Shown piece by piece: positions 16,137 to 25,387 of a DNA stretch of 64,000 nucleotides (position 1 is its first letter; each line of letters begins with the position of its first letter). The notes under the pieces are model-generated. The model saw only the letters and a program-made list of their open reading frames with translations. It was not told the DNA's origin and did no database searches. The translations under genes were made by a program, and so were the position numbers. Origin of the DNA: Dehalococcoides mccartyi CG5 (GTDB lineage: Bacteria > Chloroflexota > Dehalococcoidia > Dehalococcoidales > Dehalococcoidaceae); the NCBI RefSeq assembly GCF_000830885.1, contig NZ_CP006951.1:372001-436000 (forward strand), in the 5' to 3' direction.

Positions 16137-17168
16137 ATGTGGCGGATAATAGGGCAGGATAAGGTAGTCTCCTTTCTGAGTAACAGCCTCAGTCAAGACA
16201 AGCTTAGCCATGCTTATGTATTTCATGGCCCGTCAGGGGTGGGTAAAAAGCGGATGGCTCTCACCTTTGCCCAAGCACTAAATTGTCAGGCTTCACCGCC
16301 CCCCTGTCAGGAATGTTCGGTTTGCGGGCGTATTTTGTCTAGAAATCACCCTGATATTATCCACCTGGAGCTTCTTTCGGCTGAAGATGCGTCTGACGGC
16401 AAAGCTAAAGCTGAAATAGGTGTCAAACAGATAGAAGATATCCAGCATGCCGCCAGTTTGCCCCCATTTGAAGGTAAGTACAAGGTTTTTATTATCCATC
16501 AGGCAGAAAAACTTTCACTGGAGTCTTCAAACCGTCTTTTAAAAACACTGGAAGAAACCGGTTCCCAAAATATATTTATTTTACTTACCGCTGATAAATC
16601 GCTCCTGTTACCCACAGTAATTTCACGTTGCCAGATTTTGGAATTAAGATACGTTGAGATAAATCTTATCCGTGAGGCTCTGCTCAAGCAGGGTTTAGAT
16701 GCGGAAAAAGCAGAGCTTCTGTCCCACCTCAGTCACGGCAGGGTGGGCTGGGCTATGGAAGTGGCTTCGTCTCCTGAAATACTGGAAGAACGTAAGGCAA
16801 ATATTGAAAAAATCATATGGATACTGGGGCAGGACGAAGAAGAACGCTTTGATTATGCCTCAGATTTATCAAATCTGTTTGGTCAAAACCGCACGGCGGC
16901 TGAAGCTATACTGGATATGTGGCTGGACGTATTTAGAGATATGCTTCTCCTGAAGGCTGATGCCAACCAAAACATGACTAATATTGATTATAAAGATATA
17001 CTATACATGGCCTCAGACAAACTTGGGCTTACAGACATACGTATAGCTATAGATAATATACTCAAGACCGAAGACCGGTTGCGGGCGAATGCCAATCCTA
17101 GACTTTGTCTGGAAGTGCTGATGCTCAGTTTACCCTTTGTAAAGGAAGGAACTGTAAAAAATGGTTGA
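16137..17168 (+). CDS. holB: DNA polymerase III delta' subunit
   Basis: 343-residue clamp-loader AAA+ protein. The start is MWRIIGQDKVVSFLSNSL at 16137, 13 bases after lysA; an in-frame upstream ATG at 16083 lies inside lysA and is ignored. The P-loop region reads FHGPSGVGKKRMALTFA, and a four-Cys zinc module follows (CQASPPPCQECSVCGRIL). The sensor-1 SRC motif is at VISRCQILEL. It loads the sliding clamp with DnaX and HolA. Followed by ricT with an overlap, the same order as holB-yaaT in Firmicutes. Confidence 0.92.
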   Translation: MWRIIGQDKVVSFLSNSLSQDKLSHAYVFHGPSGVGKKRMALTFAQALNCQASPPPCQECSVCGRILSRNHPDIIHLELLSAEDASDGKAKAEIGVKQIEDIQHAASLPPFEGKYKVFIIHQAEKLSLESSNRLLKTLEETGSQNIFILLTADKSLLLPTVISRCQILELRYVEINLIREALLKQGLDAEKAELLSHLSHGRVGWAMEVASSPEILEERKANIEKIIWILGQDEEERFDYASDLSNLFGQNRTAAEAILDMWLDVFRDMLLLKADANQNMTNIDYKDILYMASDKLGLTDIRIAIDNILKTEDRLRANANPRLCLEVLMLSLPFVKEGTVKNG

Positions 17169-17994
17169 TATTGTAAAGATACGCTATAAACAAGCCGGCA
17201 AGATATATTACTTTGACCCGGCCGGTTTTGAACTTTACCCGTATGATTGCGTAGTGCTGGAAACCAGCCGGGGTGAAGAACTGGGCTGGGTGGTTGCCTC
17301 TCCCTCCCAAGTGGAAGAAAGCAGTCTGGAACAGCCCTTGAAGCCGGTTATACGTCTGGCTACCGCTGAAGATATGAACCGTGAACGCCAGCTTGAAGAA
17401 AAGAACCAGAGTGCGGTTGCGGAATGTATAGAGCTGGTAAACAAGCTTAATTTGCCTATGAAACTTATACGGGCGGAATACAGCCTGGACGAAAATCACG
17501 TAACCATTTATTTTTCAGCCGAAGACAGGGTGGATTTTCGGGAACTGGTCAGGGAAATATCACGCAAGCTGAGAGTCAGGGTGGAGCTTCGGCAGATTGG
17601 TCCGCGTGATGAGGCCAAGATGGTGGGCGGTTACGGAAGGTGCGGACGGGAACTTTGTTGCTGCAGTTTCCTGAGTGAGTTTGATCCGGTGTCTATAAAG
17701 ATGGCCAAAGAGCAGAATCTACCGCTAAATCCCCAGAAGATTTCAGGTGTTTGCGGAAGGCTTCTTTGTTGTTTGGACTATGAATATGAAACCTACAAGG
17801 CAGCCAAAGCCAAAATGCCCAAGGACGGGCTGAAAGTATCTACTCCGGTGGGTAAAGGCGAAGTGGTTGGCGGTAATCCCCTTGAAGAGATGGTATTTGT
17901 CCTGCTGGAAAGCGGAGCTAATGCCGAGGTGGCTTTAAAAGATATTCGCCCTGATAAAGAAGGCCGCCGCCCTGATGCCCCGTTACACCACTAG
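17161..17994 (+). CDS. ricT: PSP1-domain protein, RicT/YaaT-like
   Basis: 277 residues. The PSP1 domain contains the cysteine-rich stretches GYGRCGRELCCCSF and SGVCGRLLCCLDYEYE, matching RicT (YaaT), which in Bacillus binds a 4Fe-4S cluster with RicA and RicF and regulates RNase Y-dependent mRNA processing. The ATG at 17161 overlaps the end of holB and is preceded by GGAAGGA. RicA and RicF genes are not visible in this window. Its stop region overlaps the convergent HNH gene by 12 bases. Confidence 0.92.
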   Translation: MVDIVKIRYKQAGKIYYFDPAGFELYPYDCVVLETSRGEELGWVVASPSQVEESSLEQPLKPVIRLATAEDMNRERQLEEKNQSAVAECIELVNKLNLPMKLIRAEYSLDENHVTIYFSAEDRVDFRELVREISRKLRVRVELRQIGPRDEAKMVGGYGRCGRELCCCSFLSEFDPVSIKMAKEQNLPLNPQKISGVCGRLLCCLDYEYETYKAAKAKMPKDGLKVSTPVGKGEVVGGNPLEEMVFVLLESGANAEVALKDIRPDKEGRRPDAPLHH

Positions 17995-18513
17995 TTTCGG
18001 TTCATCTCCTAGCCCAAGGTAAGGCCGCCATTCATGGCGGATATTGGCGTTTGCTCTGGGTAGCGAATACCCGTAACGATACTGTGGCACTCCCGGAGTG
18101 CACATAAGCTTCATATGAGCCTGTTCAGGAGTGCGCCCGGCTTTATGGCGGTTGCAGTGCAGGCAGGCGGCTACTACGTTTTCCCAAACATGAGGCCCTC
18201 CCTGATGCTTGGGGTTAACATGGTCTATGGTCAGTTCCAGATCTTTGCGTCCGCAGTACTGGCAGGTGTGTTTGTCACGGCTGAATATCTCAGCCCGGTT
18301 CAGTTTGGGGCGGAGCGGCGGGTGTTTTATGAGGCAGGATAGCCGTATGACTGAGGGCAGAGCGAAATGGTCTTTTTCAGAGTGCCAGAAGCCTAAGCCA
18401 TCTTCCAGCATTTCGGCTTTGCTCTGGTACACAAGCAAAACAGCCCGCCGTATATGGCATACGTTTAGTGGCTGGTAATCCTGGTTCAAGACCAGTACCT
18501 GATGGTTGTCCAT
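17983..18513 (-). CDS. HNH endonuclease family protein
   Basis: 176 residues. The N-terminal VLVLNQDYQPLNVCHIRRAV is typical of a widespread HNH family. The nuclease core has CQYCGR, the motif LTIDHVNPKHQGG, NVVAACLHCNRHKAGRTP, with two CxxC pairs for structural zinc and the His/Asn/His triad. It is probably a housekeeping nuclease of unknown target; such genes are common in Chloroflexota and Cyanobacteria and are not tied to a mobile element here. ATG 18513 is chosen over the TTG one codon upstream; the Shine-Dalgarno is weak. Confidence 0.88.
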   Translation of the reverse strand: MDNHQVLVLNQDYQPLNVCHIRRAVLLVYQSKAEMLEDGLGFWHSEKDHFALPSVIRLSCLIKHPPLRPKLNRAEIFSRDKHTCQYCGRKDLELTIDHVNPKHQGGPHVWENVVAACLHCNRHKAGRTPEQAHMKLMCTPGVPQYRYGYSLPRANANIRHEWRPYLGLGDEPKLVV

Positions 18514-18584
18514 CAAACACCGCTTCTCCCGAAAAGATTATGCTTATTCTAAACAAAATCCTACAGCAGGGCAAGTCTGTTCGC

Positions 18585-19994
18585 TTAGCGTTGGGGGCGG
18601 GTGGTCCTCATACGGGATACAGGGCGCTGCTTCTGTTGCCCGGTACTGTCACAGCGGAAGTTGGGGGCGGTAATGTTAAATACCATACTTATCTGGGGGT
18701 CAACGAAGCGCGAGCTTATGGCCACCTCTATTTCACTCAGCTGGCATCTGGTAGTAATTACGGTGGCCAGACGGCGGTTATAGCGGTAATTTATTACCTG
18801 ATAGAGTTTTTCCTGCGCCCAGGGAGTGCTGGACTGTTCCCCGAAATCATCCAGTACCAGTAGTTTGGCGTTTTTAACCGCATCAAACATCTGGTCATAT
18901 GAAGTTTTGCTTTCAGGACTGAAGGTGGAACGCAGGTGGTCTAAAAATTCGGGCACAACCACAAACATGGCAGGTTTGCCTTGGCGGTAACGTTCATTGA
19001 CAATGGCGGATGCCAGATGGGTCTTGCCGCAGCCCGTTTCCCCTTGAAACACCAACCAGCTTTCCGGATTTCGGGAAAAATCCAGTGCCAAGTTATAGGC
19101 GGCATCTATATTCTGGCGTTGTTCCGGAGTCAGGTTTGACCGCTTGTGGTCATAATTTTCAAAGGTCATTTTCTTTTGAAGTGCCAATGCATTATCCCAG
19201 CGGTATTCCAGACTGTCCTCCGGGTTTGGGGCAACTGTGTATATTTTAGATATGGATTTATCCAAAAGACGGCTCTGGATACGGGGATCAAGCTCATTTA
19301 TGGGGGTAGACAGAGTGATAATGGTGGGTAACTCCTGACTAAAGCGGTAAGTGAGCAACTGGTCAAGTTTTTCTTTTGACCATTCCGAACCACTCTGGAC
19401 GGTCAGGTCATCTATCACTAACAGGGGGGCATTTTTGAGTATATCAAAGCTCTGGCTGTAACCGGCATCACTGTCAGGCTCAAAAGATTTTTTTAGGTCA
19501 TCTATCAGTTCGGATGCTCTTTTGTAGAGAACCGGCTGTCCCGTGGAAAGGCGTCTGTTGGCAATGGCGGCAGCCAGATGGGTTTTGCCCGCACCGCTTG
19601 GTCCGGTGAAAACCAGCCAGCCGGTGGGGTTGGAGGCGAAATCCAGAGCTGCCTCGTAAGCCTGTTTAAATGTGTCCTGACTGTGGGGTTCGTCAGTCTT
19701 GCCCAGAGAATTCAGCTTTTCAAAGGTATACTTATACAAGCCTCCCAGACAGCTATATGTCAGCAGGCGTTTTTCCCGGTCTGCACCGGATTCGGACTGG
19801 GTACACTGGCAGGGGACTACCCGGCTGAAATCCGTTACCCCTTCGGCTGAAACAGGGTATACGAATTTAGCCCCTTTACATAACGGGCACAGGTTTTCTT
19901 CGGCCGCCTTTACCGCCTTATCTTTGGACGAGGTGGTCGTACAATTGGCCTTTGTATTTATCTGTTTCCCCAGTATTTCCTTTATGTGTTCCAC
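18585..19994 (-). CDS. Tandem DnaC/IstB-like AAA+ ATPase (two ATPase domains in one chain)
   Basis: 469 residues. An N-terminal zinc module (Cys36, Cys39, Cys62, Cys64) precedes two homologous AAA+ domains. Domain 1 has Walker A GPSGAGKTHLA at 131-141 and Walker B LLVIDDL at 191-197. Domain 2 has GETGCGKTHLA at 318-328 and LLVLDDFG at 378-385. The segments before each P-loop are clearly duplicated (AYEAALDFASNPTGWLVF and AYNLALDFSRNPESWLVF). Single-domain DnaC/DnaI helicase loaders are about 230-310 residues, so this is an internal duplication. It lies directly after dnaD and dnaB, so it probably loads DnaB. GTG start at 19994, inside the end of dnaD. Confidence 0.88.
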   Translation of the reverse strand: MEHIKEILGKQINTKANCTTTSSKDKAVKAAEENLCPLCKGAKFVYPVSAEGVTDFSRVVPCQCTQSESGADREKRLLTYSCLGGLYKYTFEKLNSLGKTDEPHSQDTFKQAYEAALDFASNPTGWLVFTGPSGAGKTHLAAAIANRRLSTGQPVLYKRASELIDDLKKSFEPDSDAGYSQSFDILKNAPLLVIDDLTVQSGSEWSKEKLDQLLTYRFSQELPTIITLSTPINELDPRIQSRLLDKSISKIYTVAPNPEDSLEYRWDNALALQKKMTFENYDHKRSNLTPEQRQNIDAAYNLALDFSRNPESWLVFQGETGCGKTHLASAIVNERYRQGKPAMFVVVPEFLDHLRSTFSPESKTSYDQMFDAVKNAKLLVLDDFGEQSSTPWAQEKLYQVINYRYNRRLATVITTRCQLSEIEVAISSRFVDPQISMVFNITAPNFRCDSTGQQKQRPVSRMRTTRPQR

Positions 19995-20628
19995 TGTTTT
20001 TTCCCTGACTTGACCAATTTTCCAGTATTCGTTCTATATAGCGCCAGTTGTGTTTATTCAGGCTGACAGCCTCTTTTATGGCTTCGGCAATCCATTCTTC
20101 GGGATACAGCTTTTCAGCTTCTTTCAGATTGTCTGCCAGCATGGGGGTCAGCAAACCTATATTCTGTTCGTAAAGTTTAAATATATTGGGTTGTCCGGTT
20201 TTGCCGGTTATTACTTCTGCTGTTACTTCTTTTAAACCGGGTAAAGCCAGACTGCCATTTTTTATTTTTTCCACTACGGCTGTATCAGCTTCAGTATTAA
20301 TAAAATAAAGCTGGTGGTTGTGTTTTCCGCTTTTCAGTTCCAGCCCCAGCAGGGTTCCCCGTTCCACCGCCATTTTGAGGGCTTTCTCCAGTGATTGCAA
20401 GCTTTCGTTTGGGGTTTTGCCCAAAGTGTTCATCAGGGTTTCTTCTGCCCCCAGTTCGGCCAGAGTGGTGTATCTGGGGTAGCCCTTTTTGGCCTGAACA
20501 AGGCTGAATACCGCTAGACTTACCTTAAGTTCTGCCGGGTCTTCAATCAGCGGCGCTACCCGGTGGATAAAATAACGGGATACGGGAGTAAACTCCTGTC
20601 TGACAGGGACGGGCGGCGGGTTACTCAT
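19918..20628 (-). CDS. DnaD-domain replication initiation protein
   Basis: 236 residues. The C-terminal DnaD/DnaB-II domain is clear: FKLYEQNIGLLTPMLADNLK, then YPEEWIAEAIKEAV, NKHNWRYIERILENW. The N-terminal half (about 1-130) is probably a winged-helix region. In Firmicutes DnaD acts at origin remodelling and helicase loading. The ATG overlaps the dnaB stop (ATGA), and its 3' end overlaps the ATPase gene by 77 bases, so dnaB, dnaD and the ATPase are tightly coupled. Confidence 0.9.
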   Translation of the reverse strand: MSNPPPVPVRQEFTPVSRYFIHRVAPLIEDPAELKVSLAVFSLVQAKKGYPRYTTLAELGAEETLMNTLGKTPNESLQSLEKALKMAVERGTLLGLELKSGKHNHQLYFINTEADTAVVEKIKNGSLALPGLKEVTAEVITGKTGQPNIFKLYEQNIGLLTPMLADNLKEAEKLYPEEWIAEAIKEAVSLNKHNWRYIERILENWSSQGKNSGTHKGNTGETDKYKGQLYDHLVQR

Positions 20629-22001
20629 AAGAAGCTGGGCTCCGTACTTGACCCCAGATTTTCAAAACGGGTCAGGTCATGGCGGAAGCGGCACTTTACA
20701 GTACCGATAGGGCCGTTACGGTGTTTAGCTATTATGATATCTGCGATTTCACGCGGGTATTCCTGATCCGGGTGAAGGTTTGCCCATTCCTCTTCTTTAT
20801 AATAAAACTCGTCACGGTATATAAATACCACTATATCCGCATCCTGTTCAATAGAACCTGATTCACGCAAATCTGAAAGCTGAGGCTGATGGGATGAGCG
20901 GAACTCCGGGGCACGGGAAAGCTGGGAAATGGCTATAACCGGCACATTCAGTTCGCGGGCAATGCCTTTTAGTGAGCGCGAGATATAGCTTATTTCCTGT
21001 ACCCGGTTTTCTTTGGTATTGCCTTCACCCTGAATGAGCTGAAGATAGTCCACAATAATAAGGTCTATATTTTGTTCGTAGCGTAGCCGCAGGGCTTTAC
21101 TGCGTATTTCGGCTACCCTTATCTGGGGCGAATCATCTATAAAAATGGGTGCTTCGGAAAGTACGCCGATGGCATCCATTATTTTGCGTTCTTCATCAGG
21201 GTTGCTTTCATTCAGGCGGATGGAACGGGAATTTACGGCGGCTTCATTGGAGAGCAAACGCTGTACCAGAGACTCCCGTGACATTTCCAGACTGAAGATA
21301 GCGGTGCAGGCTCTCTGTTCAACCGCTGCATTTCGGGCGATATTCAGAGCAAGAGAGGTTTTGCCCATGGAAGGGCGTCCGGCCATAATAATAAGGTCTG
21401 AACGCTGAAGCCCGCCTAAAAAGGTATCCATACCGGTCAGCCCGGTAAGCACATGGGGAATAGCCTGATAGCCCTCACTGCCGGGGGCAGGTACGGGTTC
21501 AAAATACTTGTCTAAAATATTTTTAATATGGGTAAAGCCCAAGCTTGAGCGTTCATGGCGAAGGCGGAATAGCAGGTCTTCGGCTTTGCCCAGAGAATCC
21601 GAGACATCAGGGTCGGCTTTGAAACCCAGTTCGCTTATTTTCTGCCCGGCGTCAATAAGCTGGCGCATAACCGAAAGGCGGTAAACTATGCGGGCATAAT
21701 GTTCAATATCCAGGGAGGTGGGTACTACCGAAACCACATGGCTCAGGTAGGCTGACCCTCCGCATTTTTCCAGCTTGCCCAGCCGTTCCAGTTCCTGGGC
21801 TACGGTAACCTGATTGATGGCATCACTGCGGCCGTACAAGGACATGCAGGCCTCAAAAATAAGGCGGTTGGGTTCGGTGAAGAAATCCTGCGGCTTCAAG
21901 ATGGGTATGATATCAAAAATAGCCTGCCCGTCTATCAGCAAGGAACCGCTTACCGACTCCTCGGCATCTACATCGTATGGCGGCAGCTTGGAATCAAGCA
22001 A
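20625..22001 (-). CDS. dnaB: Replicative DNA helicase
   Basis: 458 residues. N-terminal collar domain (DAEESVSGSLL...), then RecA-like motor with Walker A in IIMAGRPSMGKTSLALNIA, Walker B LIIVDYLQLI and the C-terminal SDLRESGSIEQDADIV motif, all diagnostic of DnaB. It starts with TTG at 22001; AGGAGA for this start lies in the last codons of rplI, eight bases upstream. The rplI-dnaB order is widely conserved. Confidence 0.97.
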   Translation of the reverse strand: MLDSKLPPYDVDAEESVSGSLLIDGQAIFDIIPILKPQDFFTEPNRLIFEACMSLYGRSDAINQVTVAQELERLGKLEKCGGSAYLSHVVSVVPTSLDIEHYARIVYRLSVMRQLIDAGQKISELGFKADPDVSDSLGKAEDLLFRLRHERSSLGFTHIKNILDKYFEPVPAPGSEGYQAIPHVLTGLTGMDTFLGGLQRSDLIIMAGRPSMGKTSLALNIARNAAVEQRACTAIFSLEMSRESLVQRLLSNEAAVNSRSIRLNESNPDEERKIMDAIGVLSEAPIFIDDSPQIRVAEIRSKALRLRYEQNIDLIIVDYLQLIQGEGNTKENRVQEISYISRSLKGIARELNVPVIAISQLSRAPEFRSSHQPQLSDLRESGSIEQDADIVVFIYRDEFYYKEEEWANLHPDQEYPREIADIIIAKHRNGPIGTVKCRFRHDLTRFENLGSSTEPSFL

Positions 22002-22457
22002 CTAAGTATTCTCCTCAGCAGTGACTGCCAGATTTATCTTGGAAGACAGGTCTTTGTTAAAGCGGATAACAACTTCATAGTTGCCCAGCTGGCGGATAGG
22101 TTCAGCCAACTCCAGTTTGCGCTTGTCTATGGTCTTGCCAGTTTGTTTTTCAATCTCAGCGGCAATCACAGTTGTAGTTATCTGCCCGTAGAGTTTGTCT
22201 TTTGCTCCGGTTTTAGCTTTTAGATTTACCTTGGCTCCGTCCAGATTTTTAGCCAATTCTACCATTTCAGCTTCAGCCTTGGCTTTGCGGCGTTCTTCCG
22301 CTGCCTGTTTGGCTGCAATCTCACTCTTTACTGCGGCAGAAGCCGGCATGGCCAGTTTGTTAGGTATAAGATAATTTCGGGCATAGCCGTCATTTACTTC
22401 TTTTATATCTCCGGTTTTTCCTCTGCCGGGTACATCTTTCAGAAAAACAACCTTCAT
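22002..22457 (-). CDS. rplI: Ribosomal protein bL9
   Basis: 151 residues. Begins [21 protein letters not shown] and continues [13 protein letters not shown], the bL9 signature, then the long connecting helix (residues about 45-75, rich in Ala, Glu and Lys) and the C-terminal rRNA-binding domain. It binds 23S rRNA domain V near L1. AAAAGGGG lies upstream of the ATG, and a TATAAT-type -10 box at 22480-22485 on the minus strand suggests its own promoter after trxB, though no good -35 box is visible. Confidence 0.97.
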   Translation of the reverse strand: MKVVFLKDVPGRGKTGDIKEVNDGYARNYLIPNKLAMPASAAVKSEIAAKQAAEERRKAKAEAEMVELAKNLDGAKVNLKAKTGAKDKLYGQITTTVIAAEIEKQTGKTIDKRKLELAEPIRQLGNYEVVIRFNKDLSSKINLAVTAEENT

Positions 22458-22526
22458 GCCAACCCCTTTTTAATTTACTATTATACTGGAAAAGCGGAGT
22501 AGTTTTGTACCCTTAAATAATTAAAT

Positions 22527-23447
22527 TTACAGGTCAAGATACCGCTTGGCGGAAAGAGCGGCAACCGCTCCGTCTCCGGCAGCGGATATAACCTGCCTTA
22601 TTGAGCCGCTTCGGATATCACCGGCAGAGAGTATGCCGCTTACTGACGTTTCCATCTGGTCATTTACCAGAATACTGCCGTTTTTGTCCATATCCACCAC
22701 CCCCTTCAGGTAGGTGGTATTCGGCTGTAAGCCCACGGCTACAAAGAGTCCGTCTATCGGCAGGGTGGAGGTTTTTAGGGTCTTCAAGTTATTTAGGCTG
22801 AGTGACTGAATACTATCCTGCCCGTTTATGGAAGTGACTACGGTATCCAGCACCAGTTCAATATTGCTTTTGTTTTTAGCTTTATCCATTAACACCGCAT
22901 CTGCCCGGAAACCTTGGCGGCGGTGAATCAGGTAAACTTTTTTGGCAAACTCGGACAGGTGAAGGGCTTCGTAAAAGGCCATATTACCGCCTCCCACTAC
23001 CGCAACAACCTTGTCATTGTAGAAAGGGGCATCGCAAGTGGCACAGTAGGAGACTCCCCGCCCGGAAAACTCCTCTTCTCCGGGCACTTCCAGTTTATTG
23101 CGTTCGGTCCCCCCGCAGATAATAATACAACGTCCGCTCAGGCCGCCTGTTTCAGTGACAACCTCAAAGTGGTCTTTGGTTTTATGAATGGCATTTACTT
23201 CAGCCGAAGTTATCTCCACTCCGTATTTTTCGGCCTGTATTTGCATCTGCTGGGTCAGGTCAAAACCGGTGATGCCCTCCGGAAAGCCGGGGTAGTTATC
23301 CACTTTTTCCGAACGGGTTATTTGCCCGCCTACAAAAGCACGTTCAATAACCAGTGTCTTTAGCTTTGACCGTCCGGTATACAAGGCAGCAGTTAGTCCG
23401 GCCGGGCCGCCACCTATAATTATTACGTCATACAGGAGTGTTGACAT
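22527..23447 (-). CDS. trxB: Thioredoxin reductase
   Basis: 306-residue FAD/NADPH flavoprotein. FAD-binding [15 protein letters not shown] near the N-terminus, redox-active CATC in [18 protein letters not shown]-binding [13 protein letters not shown], and the C-terminal FAD motif [22 protein letters not shown]. It reduces thioredoxin. I choose ATG 23447 because AAGGAGA lies about eight bases upstream within the plsX end; a longer frame to 23501 lacks such a site. It overlaps the 3' end of plsX by 20 bases. Confidence 0.95.
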   Translation of the reverse strand: MSTLLYDVIIIGGGPAGLTAALYTGRSKLKTLVIERAFVGGQITRSEKVDNYPGFPEGITGFDLTQQMQIQAEKYGVEITSAEVNAIHKTKDHFEVVTETGGLSGRCIIICGGTERNKLEVPGEEEFSGRGVSYCATCDAPFYNDKVVAVVGGGNMAFYEALHLSEFAKKVYLIHRRQGFRADAVLMDKAKNKSNIELVLDTVVTSINGQDSIQSLSLNNLKTLKTSTLPIDGLFVAVGLQPNTTYLKGVVDMDKNGSILVNDQMETSVSGILSAGDIRSGSIRQVISAAGDGAVAALSAKRYLDL

Positions 23448-24471
23448 TTTTGGGGTCTCCTTCCGTGCCTGCTTTAGTACGGGACTTGATATCTTCGGCA
23501 ATCAGCTTGTCCACGCCTTTTTCAGCAGTGCGTTTGGCCAGCCCGATGGCATTTTTTATTGCCCGGGCGTGGCTTCGTCCATGAGCAACTATGATGGTTC
23601 CTTTTACTCCCAGTAAGCAGGCACCGCCACATTCTTCAAAATCCATACCTTTTACCATAGAGCCCAAGCCCACGTCAGCCAGCAAAGCCCTGCCCCGCAG
23701 GTGGGCGGCGCTGTCAATGGCGTGGCCTACTTTACGGACCTTAAGCAAAGCATCTCCCAGCCCTTCAAGGGTTTTAAGCACAATATTTCCGGTAAAGCCG
23801 TCCGTCACAATCACGTCAGCCTTGTTCAGGGATATATCATGCCCCTCTATATTGCCGATGAAGTTGAGCTTGCTTTTTTTAAGTAACTGGTGGGTTTCCA
23901 GTGTGAGTTTGGTGCCTTTAGCTTCTTCTTCACCGTTATTCAGTAAGCCTATTCTGGGGTTTTCGAGTCCCAACACCTGTTTGGCATATATATTGCCCAA
24001 ATGGGCGAATTCATCCAGATGGTTGGGGCGGCACTCTGCATTAGCTCCCGCATCTATCAGCAGTGAAGGGATATGGGGGCGGGTGGTAATGATGGCACCC
24101 AGTGCAGGGCGTTCAACCCCCTCTATTTTCCCAAGAATAAAAAAGGCTGCCGCTAAAACCGCACCGGTGTTGCCGGCAGAGATAAAGGCGTCTGCCTTGC
24201 CCTGTTTAACCAGAGAAGTGCCTATTACAATAGCTGACTTAGGTTTGCCTTTGATAGCTTCCACAGCGTGTTCATTAAAAGTTACGGTTTGAGGGCAGTG
24301 GACTATCTCTATGGGCAGTTTTTTCAGGTAATGCCCGGCATGTACATGGATAACCTCTTTTTTGCCCAGCAGGATAAGGCCTATTTTGTACTCTTGGGCA
24401 GCCTTGAGGGCACCTTTGATAATTTCCTTTGGGGCGTAGTCACCCCCGTCTACATCTACCGCTATTATCAT
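23428..24471 (-). CDS. plsX: Phosphate acyltransferase PlsX
   Basis: 347 residues. Starts [21 protein letters not shown], the PlsX N-terminus, with [38 protein letters not shown] and [20 protein letters not shown] as further family segments. It converts acyl-ACP to acyl-phosphate for glycerolipid synthesis (with PlsY, not in this window). It is usually paired with fabD or fabH, which are absent here; instead trxB overlaps its end. Confidence 0.95.
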   Translation of the reverse strand: MIIAVDVDGGDYAPKEIIKGALKAAQEYKIGLILLGKKEVIHVHAGHYLKKLPIEIVHCPQTVTFNEHAVEAIKGKPKSAIVIGTSLVKQGKADAFISAGNTGAVLAAAFFILGKIEGVERPALGAIITTRPHIPSLLIDAGANAECRPNHLDEFAHLGNIYAKQVLGLENPRIGLLNNGEEEAKGTKLTLETHQLLKKSKLNFIGNIEGHDISLNKADVIVTDGFTGNIVLKTLEGLGDALLKVRKVGHAIDSAAHLRGRALLADVGLGSMVKGMDFEECGGACLLGVKGTIIVAHGRSHARAIKNAIGLAKRTAEKGVDKLIAEDIKSRTKAGTEGDPKNVNTPV

Positions 24472-24510
24472 TTATATCCTCTTAGAAATTCATCTTAATT
24501 AAAACCGGGA

Positions 24511-25362
24511 CTATACTTTTTCCCGGAGAAAAGGGGTATCAAACCCCCGAAAGTTGGTGGGCTTGGCAGTTGTATTTATATTCGTGTCCTGCCGAAGCAG
24601 TAAAGCCACACCCCATGCCCCGGTTATTTCCGGCCGGGGAGGGACTATCAGTGAAAAGCCCAGTTCTTCTTCAAAGGCTTTCTTCATGGCAGGGTTTCGG
24701 GCAACTCCTCCCTGAAAAACTACCGGCTGGCGGATTTCTTTGTGAAGCCCCAGGTCGTTTAAATAATTTCTGGCAAGAGCTTTACATAAACCATAAACAA
24801 TATCCGGACGGCTACTGCCGGTCTGCTGGAAGTGAATCATATCTGATTCAACAAATACAGTACAGCGGCCTTTCAGTTCAATGGGGTTTTGGCTAAACTG
24901 AGCCAGTTGACCCATGTCCTCCAGTGAGAGATCCAGACGGCGGGACTGGTGTTCCAGAAAACTGCCGGTGCCGGCGGCGCAGATGGTATTCATGGCAAAA
25001 TCCACTACAAAACCGTTTTCCAGCAGTATAAGTTTACTGTCCTGCCCGCCAATTTCTATCACCGTTTTCACTTCCGGTATCAGGTGGGCGGCAGCTTTGG
25101 CCTGTGAGCTGATTTCGTTTTTTAGCATATCCGCACCCACTGTTTCGGCTACCAGTTCACGGGCACTGCCTGTCACCGCCACCCCCAGCACTCGGGTGCT
25201 TTCCGGTAAACGGGACTGCAATTGCCTTAGTGCCAGTCTAAGGGTATTTAACGGATCTCCGGCGGTAGGCAGATATACCCAGTCTGTCAGTTCAGCAGAT
25301 TGTGACAGGCATATTACTTTTGTAGATACAGAACCGCTATCAATACCCAGAAAAATGTTCAT
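24511..25362 (-). CDS. BadF/BadG/HgdC-type ATPase, 2-hydroxyacyl-CoA dehydratase activator-like
   Basis: 283 residues of the ASKHA-fold activator family. The phosphate-binding start is FLGIDSGSVSTKVI, with IEIGGQDSKLI and the C-terminal VFQGGVARNPAMKKAFE. Cys128 (NTICAAGTGSF) and Cys167 (LKGRCTVFVESDM) match the two Cys ligands that bridge a 4Fe-4S cluster between subunits in HgdC. In known systems it transfers electrons, driven by ATP, to a dehydratase or benzoyl-CoA reductase. No such partner gene is next to it, so its target is unknown. Confidence 0.88.
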   Translation of the reverse strand: MNIFLGIDSGSVSTKVICLSQSAELTDWVYLPTAGDPLNTLRLALRQLQSRLPESTRVLGVAVTGSARELVAETVGADMLKNEISSQAKAAAHLIPEVKTVIEIGGQDSKLILLENGFVVDFAMNTICAAGTGSFLEHQSRRLDLSLEDMGQLAQFSQNPIELKGRCTVFVESDMIHFQQTGSSRPDIVYGLCKALARNYLNDLGLHKEIRQPVVFQGGVARNPAMKKAFEEELGFSLIVPPRPEITGAWGVALLLRQDTNINTTAKPTNFRGFDTPFLREKV

Positions 25363-25387
25363 CTAAATAACCTATGGCCGAAAGGGT

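Noticed and set aside
18585-19994. IstB transposition protein of an IS21-type element
   Set aside because: No istA, no terminal inverted repeats, two ATPase domains, and tight coupling to dnaD and dnaB.
23591-24292. 233-codon antisense ORF over plsX
   Set aside because: No start signal or domain; plsX is well supported.
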